Assembly: GCF_008180415.1 (NCBI RefSeq)
Contig: NZ_VTEI01000006.1
Span: forward strand, 149,203-213,202
Origin: Rossellomorea vietnamensis
GTDB taxonomy: Bacteria > Bacillota > Bacilli > Bacillales > Bacillaceae_B
Length of the DNA stretch: 64,000 bases
Direction: 5' to 3'
The notes beneath the pieces are model-generated. The model saw only the letters and a program-made list of their open reading frames with translations, did not search any database and was not told the origin of the DNA. Below, piece after piece: positions 8,861-20,083 of the stretch; position 1 is the first letter of the stretch, and each line of letters starts with the position of its first letter. The translations under genes and the position numbers were made by a program.

Positions 8861-9952
8861 CTTTGATGGCTGCTTTTACAAGTTGGACAGGTCCATTCAC
8901 GCAACGCAAGATCTTTAACGTCTTTATACTTATAAATGCATACAGAACATAGCTGGCTGGAAGGGAAATTTTTCGCTGCGGCTATCACCTGTTTACCGTA
9001 CCATACTGATTTGTATTCCAACATAGACCTGAATTGGGCCCAGCTTACTTCGCTGATTCCTTTAGAAAGGTTTTTGTTTTTCAACATTTTTTCGACGGAC
9101 AAATCTTCAATGCCGATAATGTCGTGGTTTTTGACTATTTCGGTAGAGATTTTATCCAGCATATCTTTACTTGCAGTAGCGATTTTTTCGTGCAACCGGG
9201 CAACTTTCTTTTTTTGTTTAGTCCAATTCGAAGAACCCAATTGCCTCCTTGAAAGAATGCGTCGGGCATTCATTATTTTCTTTTCTAGTGTACGGAAAAA
9301 ACGGGGGTTTTTATAGGTTGTGCCATCTGAAAGAGTAGCGAAATCCTTCAGACCTACGTCGATTCCGACAGAGGTGCCAGTTTTTTTATAGGGTTGAACT
9401 GCTGATTCAGCCAAAATTGAAACGAAGAACTTACCCGAAAGGCTTCGTCGAATGGTGGCGTTCATTATACGTCCTTCTACCTCACGACTCTTGGCAAACC
9501 GAACAAGGCCGAGTTTTGGCAATTTGATGTATTGATCTTTCACTTGTATATTCCCGTTCACAAACTTTGTGGTATAGGATTGAACGGGATTCTTCTTCGA
9601 TTTGAAGCGAGGTAAACGATTTTGTTTCTTGTAAAACCGTGTGTAGGAATCATGAACGATTTCAACTGATTTCTGAAGGGCAATACTATCGACTTCTTTC
9701 AAGAATGAATAGGTCTTCTTGAGCTCTCGAACATCTTTGATGGATTGGTTCTTGTTGAAAAATTCACCTTTCCAATTGTTAGCTGTCCATTCTGTACCAT
9801 TTCATTTACGATAGACCAATAAGCGTCTTTGTTCTTTTGTTTCCCAACAAAATAGTTGTAGATGAACCGGGAACAACCGAACGTTTTATTGATTAATTCA
9901 ATCTGTTCGTGATTTGGATAGATCCTGAATTTAAAGGTTTTTTAACATTCAA
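8788..9952 (-). pseudogene. tnpB: Frameshifted TnpB (RNA-guided nuclease, Cas12 ancestor)
   Basis: The intact frame below 9702 gives 304 residues with the full RuvC nuclease: Asp in GIDVGLKDFAT, Glu in IGIEDLSVEKM and Asp in HQRDLNASIN, plus a four-cysteine zinc finger (CSVC ... CPTC). The missing N-terminus is still readable upstream: FKFRIYPNHEQIELINKTFG follows in another frame from about 9930, and a second shift near 9757-9770 joins it to the main frame. The original start was probably TTG at 9952 behind AGGAGGTG. Two frameshifts make it a pseudogene, although the catalytic residues survive, so the decay is recent. It is unrelated to the flanking translation genes. Confidence 0.9.
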
Positions 9953-10125
9953 ATGGTTTCACCTCCTTTTAGTAATTATACCAAGAAAGATTGTAATATG
10001 AGAACATATGTTTCTTTCGAAGTTTTTTTAGTAGAGACCAAAAGGCAGGCGATTCATCTCCCCCTTACCGTTGGGCTATGCCCTTCACACGCTTGAAGAG
10101 GGAGTTTTCTCGCCATTTTATAGAT

Positions 10126-10158
10126 AAAAAGGCTGACCAGAATTAATTGGTCAGCCCT
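10126..10158 (-). terminator. Rho-independent terminator after rbfA
   Basis: A 9-bp perfect stem (ggctgacca / tggtcagcc) with an 8-nt loop is followed on the minus strand by TTTTTATC. It lies about 40 bp past rbfA and would end the rimP-nusA-infB transcript before the tnpB element. Confidence 0.92.
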
Positions 10159-10198
10159 TGTCCATTAATGAAGCAAGCAGCTGTTTCCTCGCGGAAAA

Positions 10199-10558
10199 TC
10201 AGTCCTGCTTTTCTTCAGGGTCATCTTGAATCTTTTTAAGCAATGATTCGATGCGATTTCCATAGTTGATCGATTCATCAAATTCAAAAATGAGTTCAGG
10301 TGTTTTACGCAAACGAACTCGCTGTCCGATTTCCGAACGAATAAATCCTTTAGCTTTAGCCAATCCCTTCAAAGTGTTTTCCCTCTGCTCCTCATCTCCG
10401 AGGACGGTTATAAACACCTTGGCCTGCTGCAGATCTCCTGATACTTCTACATCAGTCACTGTAACAAAGCCAATTCTTGGATCTTTGATTTTTCGTCCGA
10501 TAATATCGCTGAGCTCCTTTTTCATCTGCTCGCCAACACGATTAGAACGATGGCTCAT
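10199..10558 (-). CDS. rbfA: 30S ribosome-binding factor RbfA
   Basis: A 119-residue KH-type protein that binds the 30S subunit during late 16S rRNA maturation and is needed for cold growth in well-studied species. The start is [15 protein letters not shown]; an upstream GTG in frame overlaps the AGAGGTG ribosome binding site and is not used. The [14 protein letters not shown] and [18 protein letters not shown] stretches are typical. It is the last gene of the rimP operon here and is followed by a terminator, unlike the usual direct continuation into truB. Confidence 0.96.
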   Translation of the reverse strand: MSHRSNRVGEQMKKELSDIIGRKIKDPRIGFVTVTDVEVSGDLQQAKVFITVLGDEEQRENTLKGLAKAKGFIRSEIGQRVRLRKTPELIFEFDESINYGNRIESLLKKIQDDPEEKQD

Positions 10559-10603
10559 CAATATCACCTCTTAACTTCCTGTTTTTATCTAAAGTCTGTG
10601 GGA

Positions 10604-10882
10604 TTAAAGTAGTTCGTGTATTGTTTCCCCTCTTTCCCATTCGGGAAATGAATCAGTCAGCTTCAGAGCACTATCAATCACTGCGCGGGCCGATTGACTG
10701 GATGATGACACAGTAACAATGGCTATTCTTGTCCTCTGCCAAACATCCTGGTGGTCAATTTCAGACACCGCTACATTGTATTTTTGCTTCAAGCGGGTTA
10801 ACACCCGCTGAAGCACCGATCTTTTGTCCTTAAGAGAATGAGAATCATGGATAATAAACTCACATTCCACATAAGCGATCAT
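10604..10882 (-). CDS. ylxP: DUF503-family protein YlxP
   Basis: A 92-residue cytoplasmic protein of the DUF503/YlxP family, recognised by LKDKRSVLQRVLTRLKQKYNVAVSE and ETIHELL at the C-terminus. Its role is not established; the constant position between infB and rbfA suggests ribosome or initiation-related work, and a YlxP homologue has been implicated in ribosome assembly. Its ATG overlaps the infB stop by one base (TAATG), which implies translational coupling. Confidence 0.93.
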   Translation of the reverse strand: MIAYVECEFIIHDSHSLKDKRSVLQRVLTRLKQKYNVAVSEIDHQDVWQRTRIAIVTVSSSSQSARAVIDSALKLTDSFPEWERGETIHELL

Positions 10883-13038
10883 TATCTTTTGATTTCCTGC
10901 ATTACGAAGGCTTCAATGATATCTCCTTCTTTGATATCGTTGAAATTCTTGATTGTGATACCGCACTCATAGTTAGTGGCAACTTCTTTCACGTCGTCTT
11001 TAAAGCGTTTCAGGACATCGAGTTCGCCTTCATATACGACGACTCCATCACGGATTACGCGAACACCGCTGTCACGGGTGATTTTCCCGTCTGTTACATA
11101 GCTTCCCGCAATTGTTCCGACTTTAGACACTTTAAATGTTTGGCGCACTTCTGCCTGGCCGATGATTTTCTCTTCAAATTCAGGATCAAGCATACCATTC
11201 ATTGCAGATTCAATCTCTTCAATGACCTTATAAATGATACGGTGAAGACGGATTTCAACGCCCTCTGCATCAGCGGCACGCTTAGCATTGACATCCGGCC
11301 TTACATTAAAGCCAATGACAATTGCATTCGATGCAGCGGCAAGAGTGATGTCTGATTCATTCAATGCACCGACACCGGTATGGATGATTTTAACATTTAC
11401 TCCTTCAACTTCTATTTTTTGAAGTGAAGCAGCCAAAGCTTCTGCAGATCCTTGAACATCCGCTTTCATGACAATATTAAGATCTTTCATTTCACCTTGT
11501 TTCATCTGTTCAAACAGGTTATCAAGGCTGACACGTGATTTTTCACCACGCTGCGCTTGCAGGGCTTGCTGTGCACGATTTTCCCCTACGGAACGTGCTG
11601 TTTTTTCATCTTCAAACACGACGAATCTGTCGCCTGCTTGAGGCACATCATTCAATCCAGTGATTTCAACAGGGGTTGAAGGGCCGGCTTCTTTCACCCT
11701 GCGGCCAATATCATTGACCATTGCACGTACACGGCCAAATGTGGTGCCGACTACAATCGGATCACCGACTCTCAGCGTTCCATTTTGAACAAGCAGGGTT
11801 GCTACTGATCCACGGCCTTTATCAAGTTCTGCTTCAATGACAGTACCTTGCGCCAGGCGGTTAGGATTAGCTTTTAACTCTTCCACTTCAGTTACAAGCA
11901 GGATCATTTCAAGAAGGTCATCGATGCCCTCGCCTTTCAGGGCAGAAAGCGGTACGAAGATTGTATCGCCGCCCCATGCTTCTGGAACAAGCTGATACTC
12001 GGTTAGTTCCTGCATGACACGGTCAGGGTTCGCTGCTTCTTTATCCATTTTGTTTACTGCAATGATGATTGGAACTTCTGCGGCTTTGGCATGGTTGATG
12101 GCTTCAACCGTCTGCGGCATTACGCCGTCGTCGGCTGCAACGACGATGATGGCAATATCCGTAACTTGAGCTCCGCGGGCACGCATAGTGGTGAAAGCAG
12201 CATGTCCAGGTGTATCAAGGAACGTGATTTTTTTGTCATTCTCAACAATCTGATAAGCACCGATATGCTGCGTGATTCCGCCCGCTTCCCCTTCGGTTAC
12301 TTTTGTGTTTCTGATAGAGTCTAAAAGCGTCGTTTTACCATGGTCAACGTGACCCATGATGGTTACTACAGATGGACGTTCCACCTGGTCTGCTTCAGAG
12401 TCTTCTGTGAAGTATACTTCCAGATCTGATGTATCGACAAGGATTTCTTCCTCTACTTCTACACCATACTCAGCAGCGACAAGTTCAATCGCTTCCTTCT
12501 CAAGCTCTTGGTTGATTGTTGCCATTACACCGAGCATGAACAGCTTCTTGATGATTTCGGAAGGCTCGCGGTGCAGTTTTTTCGCCATTTCGGCAACAGT
12601 AAGAGATTCTGTGAAAGTGATTTTTTCAGGAAGCTCTTTTTCCTTTTTCTTTTGAGGCTGGCTGTTGGCAGGCTGGCTGCCTCTGTTGTTGTTGTTATTT
12701 CTGTTATTGTTCTTGTTGTTGTTGGGCTTATTGTTGTTTTTACCTTTTTTATTATTGTTAAACCCTTTTTTATCTTTTGACTGGCCTGCCTGTTCAGGCT
12801 TTTTGCCATCGCGGTTAGCTGGTGTGCTGCTTTTTGCTGCTTCTTTATTTGGAGTTTTAGCTGAAGCAGATCCTTCAGATTTTCCTCCATAAGACTTGTC
12901 TAGTTTGTTAACGGTGTCGTCCTCCAGTGTTGCCATATGATTTGATACTTCAATATTCATTTCTTTCAGTTTGGAAATAACGTCCTTGCTTGAAACGTTA
13001 TGTTTTTTTGCGTATTCGTATATACGTACTTTGCTCAT
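10882..13038 (-). CDS. infB: Translation initiation factor IF-2
   Basis: A 718-residue IF-2, the GTPase that brings initiator tRNA to the 30S subunit and joins the subunits. The start [16 protein letters not shown] is chosen because GGGGGTG lies just upstream; a longer reading frame would swallow the 3' end of ylxQ. After the IF2_N motif comes a low-complexity Asn/Lys/Gln-rich linker (about 80-135), a second IF2_N domain, then the G domain ([26 protein letters not shown], about 220-390), beta barrels and the tRNA-binding C-terminus. The poly-Asn linker is longer and more biased than the rest of the protein. Confidence 0.98.
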   Translation of the reverse strand: MSKVRIYEYAKKHNVSSKDVISKLKEMNIEVSNHMATLEDDTVNKLDKSYGGKSEGSASAKTPNKEAAKSSTPANRDGKKPEQAGQSKDKKGFNNNKKGKNNNKPNNNKNNNRNNNNNRGSQPANSQPQKKKEKELPEKITFTESLTVAEMAKKLHREPSEIIKKLFMLGVMATINQELEKEAIELVAAEYGVEVEEEILVDTSDLEVYFTEDSEADQVERPSVVTIMGHVDHGKTTLLDSIRNTKVTEGEAGGITQHIGAYQIVENDKKITFLDTPGHAAFTTMRARGAQVTDIAIIVVAADDGVMPQTVEAINHAKAAEVPIIIAVNKMDKEAANPDRVMQELTEYQLVPEAWGGDTIFVPLSALKGEGIDDLLEMILLVTEVEELKANPNRLAQGTVIEAELDKGRGSVATLLVQNGTLRVGDPIVVGTTFGRVRAMVNDIGRRVKEAGPSTPVEITGLNDVPQAGDRFVVFEDEKTARSVGENRAQQALQAQRGEKSRVSLDNLFEQMKQGEMKDLNIVMKADVQGSAEALAASLQKIEVEGVNVKIIHTGVGALNESDITLAAASNAIVIGFNVRPDVNAKRAADAEGVEIRLHRIIYKVIEEIESAMNGMLDPEFEEKIIGQAEVRQTFKVSKVGTIAGSYVTDGKITRDSGVRVIRDGVVVYEGELDVLKRFKDDVKEVATNYECGITIKNFNDIKEGDIIEAFVMQEIKR

Positions 13039-13042
13039 ATGT

Positions 13043-13363
13043 TCACCCCCATTGAGATTCATCGAGCAGCTTGGAAATCTTACTTGCAAAACCGGCATCG
13101 AGTACAGCGATGGTTACCCTTGCTTCTTTTCCAATTGCCCCTCCGAGAACACCTCTGTCTTCCACTTGATAAACAGGAACTTTGTAGTAGCTGCATTTAT
13201 CGGTGATTTTTTTTCTGGTGTTTTCAGATGCATCGCCTGCAAGCAGAACGACTTTTGCCCGGTTGTTTCTGATTTCCTTAATAACAAGCTCTTCGCCTGA
13301 GATCACTTTGCGTGCCCGATTGGCCAATCCTAGCAGAGACATCCATCGATTTTCCTGATTCAT
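13043..13363 (-). CDS. ylxQ: L7Ae-family RNA-binding protein YlxQ
   Basis: A 106-residue member of the L7Ae/L30e/S12e/Gadd45 family, which binds kink-turn RNA. Typical stretches are [33 protein letters not shown] and a C-terminal [14 protein letters not shown]. It is dispensable in B. subtilis as far as is known and its RNA target is not firmly defined. It sits 11 bp after rnpM and 4 bp before infB. The ribosome binding site (AAGGAG) is 14 bases from the ATG, longer than normal, so translation may rely on coupling to rnpM. Confidence 0.93.
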   Translation of the reverse strand: MNQENRWMSLLGLANRARKVISGEELVIKEIRNNRAKVVLLAGDASENTRKKITDKCSYYKVPVYQVEDRGVLGGAIGKEARVTIAVLDAGFASKISKLLDESQWG

Positions 13364-13374
13364 ATAATCGTGAA

Positions 13375-13644
13375 TTACTCCTTTTCCACCAGCGCAAGCA
13401 GCTCTTCGTAAATCGAATCATCCACTTTTGTCTGTAATTGATTGGCTATTGCATTTTTCTTTTTTGCTGTGAGAATGGCATCCTCTGTTTTCGAAAGGTA
13501 TGCTCCTCTTCCTGACTTCTTGCCTGTCTGATCAACGGATACTTCGCCTTCCTTTGAACGAACGATCCTGATCATTTCTTTCTTTGGTTTCATTTCCCCT
13601 GTGGCCAAGCACTTTCTTAAAGGAACTTTCTTTTGAGTACTCAT
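13375..13644 (-). CDS. rnpM: RNase P modulator RnpM (YlxR, DUF448)
   Basis: An 89-residue DUF448/YlxR protein. The start [21 protein letters not shown] is set by AAAGGTGAT upstream. The signature RxCxxTGExxPKxExIRIVR and the GRGAYLS motif ([10 protein letters not shown]) are clear. YlxR binds the RNA component of RNase P in B. subtilis and modulates its activity, hence the name RnpM. Position between nusA and ylxQ is conserved across Bacillota. Small and basic, cytoplasmic. Confidence 0.94.
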   Translation of the reverse strand: MSTQKKVPLRKCLATGEMKPKKEMIRIVRSKEGEVSVDQTGKKSGRGAYLSKTEDAILTAKKKNAIANQLQTKVDDSIYEELLALVEKE

Positions 13645-13655
13645 CACTATCACCT

Positions 13656-14780
13656 TTATTCCAGATCTTCGGAAGAATTATCTTCATAATCCTCTTCTTC
13701 ATTCACAGGAAGAAGCGGCTCATCGCTGTTTGGATACAGGCCTAATTCACGGGCATCTGTTTCACTCTTGATGTCAATTTTCCAGCCTGTCAATTTTGCA
13801 GCAAGGCGTGCATTCTGGCCTCTTTTTCCGATTGCCAATGATAGCTGATAGTCCGGTACAACGACCCTTGTTGCCTTTGCGTCTTCATCCACTTGGACAT
13901 CCAATACCTTGGAAGGACTGAGAGCGTTCGCAACAAAAGTGACAGGATCTTCTGACCATTGAACAATATCGATCTTTTCGCCTTTAAGTTCATTCACGAT
14001 TGCCTGGACACGGGCTCCTCTGGTACCTACACAAGCTCCTACAGGATCGATTTCTTCATTTGAGGCAGACACGGAAATCTTGGAGCGGTCGCCTGCTTCC
14101 CGGGCAACAGATTTAATCTCAACTGTACCGTCAAAAATCTCAGGAACTTCAATTTCAAACAACCTTTTTAACAGGCCAGGGTGGGTTCTGGACACAAAAA
14201 TCTGCGGCCCTTTTGTTGTTTTTTCCACCTTTGTAATAAACACCTTAATGCGGTCATGCGGTTTATATGACTCGTTTGGCATTTGCTCATTAACCGGCAG
14301 AAGCGCTTCAATCTTTCCAAGCGCAACATAAATAAAACGTCCGTCCTGCCTTTGGACGATACCTGTCATGATGTCTTCTTCCCTGTCAGCGAATTCAGAG
14401 TAGATAATTCCGCGCTCTGCTTCTCTTACACGCTGTGTTACAACCTGTTTGGCTGTTTGTGCCGCAATTCGGCCGAAGTCTTTAGGAGTGACCTCCAGCT
14501 CTACTACATCGCCTGTGTCATAACCAGGGTTAATTTGTTTTGCATCTTCCAGGGAGATCTCGAGGCGTGAGTCAAAAACTTCATCCACGATTTCCTTGCG
14601 GGCAAATACGCGCATGGAACCCGTTTCGAGATTAAGGTCGACCCTCACATTTTGCGCCTGGTTGAAGTTTCGCTTGTAAGCAGAAACAAGGGCAGCTTCA
14701 ATAGCTTCGATAATAACATCCCTAGAGATGCCTTTTTCTTTTTCAAGTACATTTAGAGCCTCAAGTAATTGTGAACTCAT
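13656..14780 (-). CDS. nusA: Transcription termination/antitermination factor NusA
   Basis: A 374-residue NusA, which binds RNA polymerase and promotes pausing and intrinsic termination. The N-terminal polymerase-binding domain (1-125), S1 domain (about 135-200, GIVQRQDGRFIYVALGKIEA), and two KH domains (with GACVGTRGARVQAIVNEL and AIGKRGQNARLAAKLTGW) are in order. It lacks the extra C-terminal acidic repeats of E. coli NusA, as is normal in Bacillota, and ends in a short acidic tail. Second gene of the rimP operon. Confidence 0.97.
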   Translation of the reverse strand: MSSQLLEALNVLEKEKGISRDVIIEAIEAALVSAYKRNFNQAQNVRVDLNLETGSMRVFARKEIVDEVFDSRLEISLEDAKQINPGYDTGDVVELEVTPKDFGRIAAQTAKQVVTQRVREAERGIIYSEFADREEDIMTGIVQRQDGRFIYVALGKIEALLPVNEQMPNESYKPHDRIKVFITKVEKTTKGPQIFVSRTHPGLLKRLFEIEVPEIFDGTVEIKSVAREAGDRSKISVSASNEEIDPVGACVGTRGARVQAIVNELKGEKIDIVQWSEDPVTFVANALSPSKVLDVQVDEDAKATRVVVPDYQLSLAIGKRGQNARLAAKLTGWKIDIKSETDARELGLYPNSDEPLLPVNEEEDYEDNSSEDLE

Positions 14781-14818
14781 TATTATGTCATCCCCCTTCT
14801 AATAAAGGTCCTTCCGTC

Positions 14819-15289
14819 TTATGAAAAAGTGACAGCCAGACGTGCTTTAGCTACTTTTTCCATCGGAATGTCTACCTGCTTTTTCCTTGTCTTGATTGTC
14901 ATTTCTATTGATAAAGAGTCTCCATTATAAGACAGGAGCTTCCCTTCAATCGCTTTTTCTCCAATGATAGGTTCATATGTTTTCACCAGGACATTTTTCC
15001 CGATTGCTTTCTCAAAGTCCCTTTCTTTTTTCAGCGGGCGTTCTGCCCCTGGAGAAGAAACCTCAAGAAAGTAATTGTGGGTAATCGGGTCAAGTTCATC
15101 CAGTTTTTCACTCAGCCGCTCACTTACGATTCCGCATTCCTCAATGTCGACTCCGCTATCTTTGTCAACAAATACACGCAGGAACCAGTTCGAGCCTTCC
15201 TTTACATATTCAACATCTACCAATTCAAGTGACATGTCATCTAAAATCGGTGTCACGAGTTCATCTACGAGTTCAGTGATTTTACTCAT
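14819..15289 (-). CDS. rimP: Ribosome maturation factor RimP
   Basis: A 156-residue RimP, needed for 30S assembly. The start [16 protein letters not shown] is chosen because AGGAGGT lies 5 bases upstream; an in-frame extension of 43 residues runs through the leader and has no family resemblance. Conserved [20 protein letters not shown] and [14 protein letters not shown] are present. It is the first gene of the operon through rbfA, and the 470-bp region upstream holds the leader hairpins described separately. Confidence 0.96.
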   Translation of the reverse strand: MSKITELVDELVTPILDDMSLELVDVEYVKEGSNWFLRVFVDKDSGVDIEECGIVSERLSEKLDELDPITHNYFLEVSSPGAERPLKKERDFEKAIGKNVLVKTYEPIIGEKAIEGKLLSYNGDSLSIEMTIKTRKKQVDIPMEKVAKARLAVTFS

Positions 15290-15370
15290 ACATACCTCCT
15301 GGATTATAAAAAGAAATCTTGGACCAGGAATAATCATTCCCAGCGAATAAAATATCGGACGCCTAGTAAT

Positions 15371-15415
15371 ATAGACAGGTATTGCCACAACCTTCGCTGC
15401 ACAACCCCTGTCTAT
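15371..15415 (-). promoter_or_regulatory. Hairpin 2 in the rimP operon leader
   Basis: Arms of nine perfect base pairs (atagacagg / cctgtctat) enclose a 27-nt loop that contains two copies of GGTTGTG on the minus strand. It lies about 80 bp upstream of the rimP start and looks like a structured 5' leader, not a terminator, because no T run follows. Confidence 0.55.
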
Positions 15416-15470
15416 CACCTTAAACTCTCGTTAGTCTGGATACCAAGCCTGAAAGACCTGTGAGGGCTCC

Positions 15471-15499
15471 AGCCTGTCAGCAGCAGCTGCTGACAGGCT
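15471..15499. promoter_or_regulatory. 29-bp near-perfect palindrome in the rimP operon leader
   Basis: Fourteen bases (agcctgtcagcagc) are inverted exactly around a single central A, giving a 13-14 bp hairpin or a dyad operator. On the plus strand TTTAATCC follows, so it could stop antisense transcription; on the minus strand no T run follows. No gene is present in 15290-15646. Confidence 0.7.
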
Positions 15500-15646
15500 T
15501 TAATCCGAAACCCACTTGAAAGATATTTTATCATTCCTGCTACAAGATGACTTTCGGCTTGAGGGATGAAAGGCAGAGCAAGATTCGTTTCTGTCATAAG
15601 ATGAACAAATAGAATCCAGTCAAGCAAAAATCCCTAATCAACAACG

Positions 15647-15671
15647 AAAGAGTGGGGGCGCCCCACTCTTT
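15647..15671 (-). terminator. Rho-independent terminator after polC
   Basis: An 11-bp perfect stem (aaagagtgggg / ccccactcttt) with a 3-nt loop lies 90 bp past the polC stop. The T tract (TTTCGTTGTTG) is interrupted but the stem is very strong. Confidence 0.82.
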
Positions 15672-15760
15672 CTTCAGAGTTATCATTAGTATTTCCAATA
15701 AAAATATACCATAACCAACATTTTTTTGCAAACAAAACCCTTGACAGGAAAGGGTCCGCA

Positions 15761-18700
15761 TTAGAATAAGGACAGTTGGTTCTGGTCTGGAAGGGCATCA
15801 AGGCAGCCGTGATTCGTCAGGTACTCAATAATCGTCTTGGATACTCTTCCTCTTTGCTGAAGATCTTCCTTTGAAAGAAATTCTCCTTCTTTTCGCGCAT
15901 TGACAATGTTGATCGCCGCATTTGTGCCAAGGCCCGGTATAGCGTTGAACGGTGGAATAAGGGAATCTCCATCAATGACGAATTCTGTCGCTGAAGATCT
16001 GTATAAATCCACCTTTTGAAATTTATAGCCCCTTTCACACATTTCCAAAGCAAGTTCCAATACTGTCAATGTATTCTTTTCTTTTGGTGAGGCATCAAGT
16101 CCTTTGCTGTTGATTTCTTCAACCTTTGCCTTGACAGCCTGGCTTCCCCTCACCATTGCTTCTATATCAAAGTCTTCTGCACGGACAGTAAAGTAAGCAG
16201 AATAATAGAGCAGGGCATGGTGGACTTTAAAATAGGCGATCCTTACGGCCATCAATACATACGCAGCAGCATGGGCTTTAGGGAACATGTATTTAATTTT
16301 TTTGCAGGAATCGACATACCAGCTGGGAACACCATTCTTGGCCATTTCCTCTTCCCATTCAGGCTGAAGTCCCTTTCCTTTTCGGACAAATTCCATTATT
16401 TTAAACGCCAATGAAGGCTCAAGGCCCTGATAAATCAAATAAACCATGATATCATCACGACATCCGATTACTTCACTCAGGTTACAGATATTATTGTGGA
16501 TCAATTCCTGGGCATTTCCGAGCCATACATCTGTTCCGTGAGAAAGACCGGAAATCTGGACCAGCTCAGAGAAGGTAGTTGGTTTTGTATCTTCGAGCAT
16601 CTGCCGGACAAATCGTGTTCCGAACTCTGGAATACCTAATGTTCCAGTTTTACACATAATCTGATCCTGAGTAACCCCAAGGGACTCTGTACCGCTGAAA
16701 ATCTTCATGACTTCAGGGTCATCTGTAGGAATCGTTTTAGGGTCGATGCCGGATAAGTCTTGAAGCATACGGATGACGGTTGGATCATCGTGTCCAAGTA
16801 TATCAAGTTTCAGCAAATTATCGTGAATGGAGTGGAAATCAAAATGTGTCGTTTTCCATTCCGAGTTTTTGTCGTCCGCCGGAAATTGGATAGGCGAAAA
16901 ATCGAAAATATCCATATAATCAGGTACAACGATGATTCCACCTGGATGCTGACCGGTGGTTCTCTTGACACCTGTGCATCCTTTGGCCAGCCTGTCGACT
17001 TCCGCTCCCCTGATTTGCAAGTTATTGTCTGAAGCGTATCCTTTTACATACCCGAAAGCCGTTTTGTCCGCTACTGTTCCAATAGTGCCGGCACGGTAAA
17101 CGTTATCCTCGCCGAACAGGACTTTTGTATAGTCATGCGCCTGCGGCTGATACTCACCGGAGAAGTTCAAATCGATATCGGGGACTTTATCTCCTTTAAA
17201 ACCAAGGAAAGTTTCAAAAGGGATATCATGTCCATCTTTTTTAAATTGAGTTCCGCATTCAGGACATATTTTATTCGGCAGGTCAAACCCAGATCCCACA
17301 GATCCATCATCAAAGAACTCTGAATGCTTGCATGATGGACATACATAATGTGGGGGCAGCGGGTTAACTTCCGTGATTTCCGTCATTGTGGCCACCAGGG
17401 ACGAGCCAACCGATCCACGTGACCCAACCAGGTATCCATCACTCAGAGATTTTTTAACAAGTTTTGCGGAAATCAAATAGATAACAGCAAACCCATGTCC
17501 AATGATGCTTTTCAATTCTTTTTCAAGTCTTGCTTCGACAATCTCAGGAAGCTCCTCCCCGTAGATACTCTTTGCCATCGCATAACTCATCCGGCGCATT
17601 TCTTCGTCTGCACCTTCGATTTTAGGAGTATATAAATCATCTTTGATTGGTTTAACATCTTCGATTAAGTCTGCGATTTTATTTGTGTTCGTCACAACTA
17701 TTTCTTTCGCTTTGTCTTTCCCAAGGAATGAAAAACAATCAAGCATTTCATTTGTTGTCCTGAAATGAACATCAGGAAGTTTGTGGCGGTTAAGCGGATT
17801 GGCTCCGCCCTGTGAACCGACAAGGATTTCCCGGTGGACTTTATCAGTCGGATTAAGATAATGGACATTCCCTGTCGCCACTACCGGAAGGTCCAGCTTT
17901 TCCCCAAGCTTAACTATGTTCCCGATGATTTCTTCAAGGTTCTGATTGGATTGAATAAGTTCCAGTTCTATCAAATGCTGATAGACTTCTTTCGGATGGA
18001 CCTCGAGATAATCATAAAACCGGGCAACTTCTTCCACTTCTTCCGGGGCCTTCTGCATCATCCCTTCAAAGACTTCACCTTTATCGCACCCTGATCCTAC
18101 GAGAATGCCGCTCCTGTATTTGCGGAGCAGTGAACGGGGAATCCTCGGTACACGGAAGAAGTATTCCAAATGAGATCTTGTCACCAGCTGAAACAAATTC
18201 TTTAAGCCTTCTTCGTTCTGCGCAAGCAAAGTCACATGAGATGGACGTGAACGTTTGTATGAGTCGCCTTTTCCCATATAATCATTGAATTGATCATGAT
18301 AGACAATTCCTTTTTCATGAGCATCTTTTAACATCTTGAGAAGGAGATAGCCTGTTGCCTCTGCATCATATATTGCCCGGTGATGCTGAGTCAGTTCTAT
18401 ATCAAACTTTTTAGCCAGTGTATTCAGACGATGGTTTTTCATCTGCGGATACAGAAGCCTACCCAATTCAAGAGTATCAATGACAGGATTATCGGCTTTA
18501 TCCAGACCTGCCTTTCCGTATCCTACATTCAGGAAGCCCATATCAAAGGAAGCATTATGAGCGACCAGGACAGCATCTTCTGCCCAATCTTTAAATGATT
18601 TAAGTGCCTCCTCAATTTCTGGTGCATCTTTTACCATTTCATCTGTGATACCTGTCAAATTGATGGTTGTAGCAGATAAAGGATGATGAGGATTAGCAAA

Positions 18701-20083
18701 TGACTCAAATCGGTCTATGATTTCACCGTCGCGGATCTTGACTGCCGCCAGTTCGATAATCGTGTTATACATCGCAGAAAGACCGGTCGTTTCCACATCA
18801 AATACCACATACGTATCTTCTTCCAGATTACGATGTGCATCATTATAGGCGATTGGCACGCCATCATCCACCAGATTTGCCTCAAGTCCGTATAGAATTT
18901 TGACTCCGTGTTTCTTGCTGGCATTATACGCTTCAGGGAATGATTGAACGACAGCATGATCTGTGATCGCGACAGCTTTATGGCCCCATTTTTTCGCCTG
19001 TCCTACAAGATCAGCCACTGAAGAAATACCATCCATTTGACTCATAGGTGTATGAAGATGAAGTTCAACCCTTTTCTCATCTTCAGCTGCTGTATCTTTT
19101 CTCAGGACAGGAGTTATTTCATTCACATCATTGGCAATCATGACTAAGTCCCTGACAAATGTATCGTTCTGAATGCTTCCTCTGCAGCGGACCCACATTC
19201 CTTTTTTCACATTGCCCATGATAGCTGCATCTTCCTTATCACGGGAGAACATTTTAACAAGGATTGAACTTGTATAATCAGTGATTTTGAATGTTAATAA
19301 AGTCCTGCCGCTTCGAAGTTCTTTCGTTTCAGCATCGAAAATATATCCTTCAAGAGCAATTCTTCTTTCCTCATCATAGATTTGCTCGATCTTTCGGAAA
19401 TCAGCATCATCTTTGATGGTCAGGCCGATATTGACTGGTCCGGATGGTGCACCATCCTGTTCTTTCTCATTAGCCTGCTTCTGCATCTCGATTACTGCCT
19501 GCTTGGCTCGTTCTTCGTCTTCTTTTCTTTTAGCTTCGAGGAACTGCTTATAGTCATCGTTTCCGCTGTCTGACTGCTTGACTTCCGCATCAATCGTGTA
19601 AGCGGGAAAACCGAAATTTTGAAATACAGAAGCAATAAAGCCTGCATACTTTCTTTTTAAGGCAGTGGCCTCTGTTTCATTAGATGTTTCCACTATGATC
19701 TTACTGCCTTTTATCCTTGGAACCTGTTTATTTAAAAGAGCCAGAAGCGGCGGTGAAATTCCGTCAATTTCTTTGATGCATTCGCTCCAATATTCGAGAA
19801 GCTGCTCTTCGGTGTGCGAATCATCGACAAGGTTGATGGAGTATTGGACTTTTGCAATATGTTGAAAGGCTTGCTGCAATCTTATGGAGAAGGTGCTCCA
19901 TACTGAACAAGGAACGAGCTTCTCTAATCTGAAGTAAAAATGCCATCTCTTTTCCTGGCGGTCAACCAGCAGCTTTTCAATCTGGGCAGATTGAAAATGC
20001 TTTACAACAGCATCTTCTGTTAATCCAAGCTGCATGAGAAGCACTTGAAATCTTTCTTTTTTACCGGCGGGATTCTCCTGCAA
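15761..20083 (-). CDS. polC: DNA polymerase III alpha subunit, PolC type
   Basis: A 1440-residue replicative polymerase with built-in proofreading, essential for leading-strand synthesis in Bacillota. The N-terminal domain is followed by an OB fold (about 240-325), a PHP domain ([15 protein letters not shown], about 341), the DEDDh exonuclease inserted in it ([10 protein letters not shown], about 427), a zinc-binding stretch (CPSC ... CPEC, about 912-950), and the palm with [11 protein letters not shown] (about 971). The ending DQNQLSLF carries the beta-clamp binding motif QLSLF. The start is TTG, with GGGGGAG seven bases upstream. It ends the proS-side cluster and has its own terminator. Confidence 0.98.
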   Translation of the reverse strand: MQENPAGKKERFQVLLMQLGLTEDAVVKHFQSAQIEKLLVDRQEKRWHFYFRLEKLVPCSVWSTFSIRLQQAFQHIAKVQYSINLVDDSHTEEQLLEYWSECIKEIDGISPPLLALLNKQVPRIKGSKIIVETSNETEATALKRKYAGFIASVFQNFGFPAYTIDAEVKQSDSGNDDYKQFLEAKRKEDEERAKQAVIEMQKQANEKEQDGAPSGPVNIGLTIKDDADFRKIEQIYDEERRIALEGYIFDAETKELRSGRTLLTFKITDYTSSILVKMFSRDKEDAAIMGNVKKGMWVRCRGSIQNDTFVRDLVMIANDVNEITPVLRKDTAAEDEKRVELHLHTPMSQMDGISSVADLVGQAKKWGHKAVAITDHAVVQSFPEAYNASKKHGVKILYGLEANLVDDGVPIAYNDAHRNLEEDTYVVFDVETTGLSAMYNTIIELAAVKIRDGEIIDRFESFANPHHPLSATTINLTGITDEMVKDAPEIEEALKSFKDWAEDAVLVAHNASFDMGFLNVGYGKAGLDKADNPVIDTLELGRLLYPQMKNHRLNTLAKKFDIELTQHHRAIYDAEATGYLLLKMLKDAHEKGIVYHDQFNDYMGKGDSYKRSRPSHVTLLAQNEEGLKNLFQLVTRSHLEYFFRVPRIPRSLLRKYRSGILVGSGCDKGEVFEGMMQKAPEEVEEVARFYDYLEVHPKEVYQHLIELELIQSNQNLEEIIGNIVKLGEKLDLPVVATGNVHYLNPTDKVHREILVGSQGGANPLNRHKLPDVHFRTTNEMLDCFSFLGKDKAKEIVVTNTNKIADLIEDVKPIKDDLYTPKIEGADEEMRRMSYAMAKSIYGEELPEIVEARLEKELKSIIGHGFAVIYLISAKLVKKSLSDGYLVGSRGSVGSSLVATMTEITEVNPLPPHYVCPSCKHSEFFDDGSVGSGFDLPNKICPECGTQFKKDGHDIPFETFLGFKGDKVPDIDLNFSGEYQPQAHDYTKVLFGEDNVYRAGTIGTVADKTAFGYVKGYASDNNLQIRGAEVDRLAKGCTGVKRTTGQHPGGIIVVPDYMDIFDFSPIQFPADDKNSEWKTTHFDFHSIHDNLLKLDILGHDDPTVIRMLQDLSGIDPKTIPTDDPEVMKIFSGTESLGVTQDQIMCKTGTLGIPEFGTRFVRQMLEDTKPTTFSELVQISGLSHGTDVWLGNAQELIHNNICNLSEVIGCRDDIMVYLIYQGLEPSLAFKIMEFVRKGKGLQPEWEEEMAKNGVPSWYVDSCKKIKYMFPKAHAAAYVLMAVRIAYFKVHHALLYYSAYFTVRAEDFDIEAMVRGSQAVKAKVEEINSKGLDASPKEKNTLTVLELALEMCERGYKFQKVDLYRSSATEFVIDGDSLIPPFNAIPGLGTNAAINIVNARKEGEFLSKEDLQQRGRVSKTIIEYLTNHGCLDALPDQNQLSLF

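Larger units (their letters stand above)
8704..10115 (-). mobile_element. IS605/IS1341-like tnpB-only element between rbfA and truB
   Basis: The element contains a broken tnpB but no Y1 transposase gene (tnpA), so it could only have moved in trans. The right end is the hairpin and TAGTTCAA at 8704-8745. Near the left end an imperfect hairpin at 10058-10104 (ctccccctt / aagagggag, with an inner gggc/gccc pair) lies upstream of the tnpB ribosome binding site. There are no terminal inverted repeats, as expected for this superfamily. Ends are approximate, and the left one is the less certain. Confidence 0.7.

Noticed and set aside
12525..12890. A 121-residue minus-strand frame within infB
   Set aside because: It is an alternate frame of the Asn/Lys-rich linker of IF-2.
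15415..15627. A 70-residue minus-strand frame between polC and rimP
   Set aside because: It covers the leader palindrome, has no good ribosome binding site and matches nothing I recognise.
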